Positions 63,274 through 64,000 of a stretch of 64,000 nucleotides of DNA are shown piece by piece (the stretch's first letter is position 1; every line of letters starts with the position of its first letter). Made by a program: the position numbers and the translations under genes. The notes below the pieces were generated by a model. That model saw nothing but the letters and a program-made list of their open reading frames with translations. It was not told the DNA's origin and ran no database searches. Origin of the DNA: JAIQET01 sp035542575 (GTDB lineage: Bacteria; Acidobacteriota; Terriglobia; Terriglobales; Acidobacteriaceae); assembly GCA_035542575.1 (NCBI GenBank), contig DATKLE010000014.1, positions 1 to 64,000 on the forward strand. The letters are read 5' to 3'.

Positions 63274-64000
63274 ATGGCGATGAAAGTTCGCAAAGCAGTT
63301 TTTCCCGCGGCCGGGCTGGGCACGCGGTTCCTGCCTGCCACCAAGGCCCAGCCCAAAGAGATGCTGCCCCTGGTGGACACGCCCATCATCCAGTACGGGG
63401 TGGAAGAGGCTCTGGCCGCCGGGTGCGACCAGATCATCATCATCACGGGCCGCGGCAAGCAGGCCATTGAAGACCACTTCGACGTCAGCTACGAACTGGA
63501 GAAGATGCTCGAAGAACGCGGCAAGACCGATCTGCTCAACATCGTGCGCGACATCTCCGACATGATCCACGTGGCCTACGTCCGCCAGAAAGAGGCGCTG
63601 GGGTTGGGTCACGCTGTGCTCATGGCGCGCGAACTGGTGGGCAACGAACCGTTCGCTGTGCTCCTGGCTGACGACGTGATTGACGCCGAGGTGCCCTGCC
63701 TGAAGCAGATGATGAATGTCTTCGAGCAAACCCAGTGCTCGGTGTTGGCCGCCCAGATGATCGAGGGCGCCGCCATCTCAGCCTATGGAGTGCTGAAGGT
63801 AAGGCCTGCGGACAGCCGTTTTGGCGGGCGGCTCTACGAAATCGAAGACATGGTGGAAAAACCGAAGCCTGCCGACGCGCCTTCCAATATCGCCGTGATC
63901 GGCCGCTACATCCTGACGCCCGCGGTATTTGAAACCCTGTCCAACATCAAAGCTGGTGTGGGCGGAGAGCTGCAGCTGACCGACGGGTTGCGGGCGCTAC
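63274..64000 (+). CDS. galU: UTP-glucose-1-phosphate uridylyltransferase (partial)
   Basis: The gene runs off the window; 242 codons are visible. The N-terminal nucleotide-binding motif is FPAAGLGTRFLPATKAQPKE, followed by QYGVEEALAAGCDQIIIITG and the metal-binding LLADDVID. VEKPKPADAPSNIAVIGRYI is the sugar-nucleotide motif of this family. GalU makes UDP-glucose from UTP and glucose-1-phosphate, feeding cell-wall and exopolysaccharide synthesis. The start at 63274 has no strong ribosome binding site; the bases before it are low-complexity 'gactgacgaccgacc'. The C-terminal end is not seen. Confidence 0.95.
   Translation, partial: MAMKVRKAVFPAAGLGTRFLPATKAQPKEMLPLVDTPIIQYGVEEALAAGCDQIIIITGRGKQAIEDHFDVSYELEKMLEERGKTDLLNIVRDISDMIHVAYVRQKEALGLGHAVLMARELVGNEPFAVLLADDVIDAEVPCLKQMMNVFEQTQCSVLAAQMIEGAAISAYGVLKVRPADSRFGGRLYEIEDMVEKPKPADAPSNIAVIGRYILTPAVFETLSNIKAGVGGELQLTDGLRAL

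Overview
The window looks like a chromosomal segment of a soil-type acidobacterium (Terriglobia/Koribacter-like). This rests on about 60% GC, Oar-like carboxypeptidase-regulatory TonB receptors, many dispersed 'gtcatcccgagc' and 'ggcttcagcc' intergenic repeats, and BlaI/M56 regulator pairs. Taxonomy is inferred from gene content only; no rRNA, tRNA, CRISPR array, insertion sequence or prophage was recognised. Core single-copy genes dominate (gyrA, clpB, prfA-prmC, purL-purF, selB, trmFO, mfd, galU), so this is stable chromosome with small accessory islands.

Layout. 1-4.4 kb: a partial CPBP protease, a polytopic membrane protein, two tandem secreted paralogues and a SIMPL protein. 4.8-10.4 kb: gyrA, a DUF3237 protein, a membrane polyferredoxin and a cyclase-family hydrolase. 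10.4-15.3 kb: a frameshifted two-helix membrane gene, a zinc-ribbon coiled-coil protein, a ParD/ParE-like pair on an apparently leaderless promoter, an RlmI-like methyltransferase, Hsp20 behind a near-consensus promoter, and an AbiEii-like nucleotidyltransferase with a tiny partner. 15.3-22.7 kb: clpB, a membrane protein without a normal start codon, an M20 peptidase, an OmpA-like protein and an amino-acid permease. 22.7-28.6 kb: two FAD amine/amino-acid oxidases next to the permease, a CDF metal exporter and an ATP-dependent DNA ligase. 28.7-32.2 kb: DUF1385-prfA-prmC, interrupted by a four-helix (S23-type) gene.

32.7-48 kb is the most unusual part, an envelope locus. It holds a kelch-like secreted protein, two divergent TonB-dependent receptors, a lipoprotein, a BlaI-type repressor coupled to an M56 (BlaR1-like) membrane protease with no penicillin-sensor domain, and a tandem duplication of a two-gene module (large secreted protein, terminator, periplasmic parvulin-like foldase). 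TACTA/TAGTA inverted repeats, which resemble BlaI/MecI operators, occur between the divergent receptors, upstream of blaI and inside the promoter of one duplicated module. Both module copies have the same TTGACA-N17-CATAGT promoter, but only one has the palindrome in its spacer. I infer a BlaI/M56-controlled cell-surface system in which one duplicated copy is regulated and the other is not.

48-64 kb returns to housekeeping: purL-purF, selB, trmFO, two MacB-type permeases without an adjacent ATPase, a polytopic membrane protein, mfd and the start of galU.
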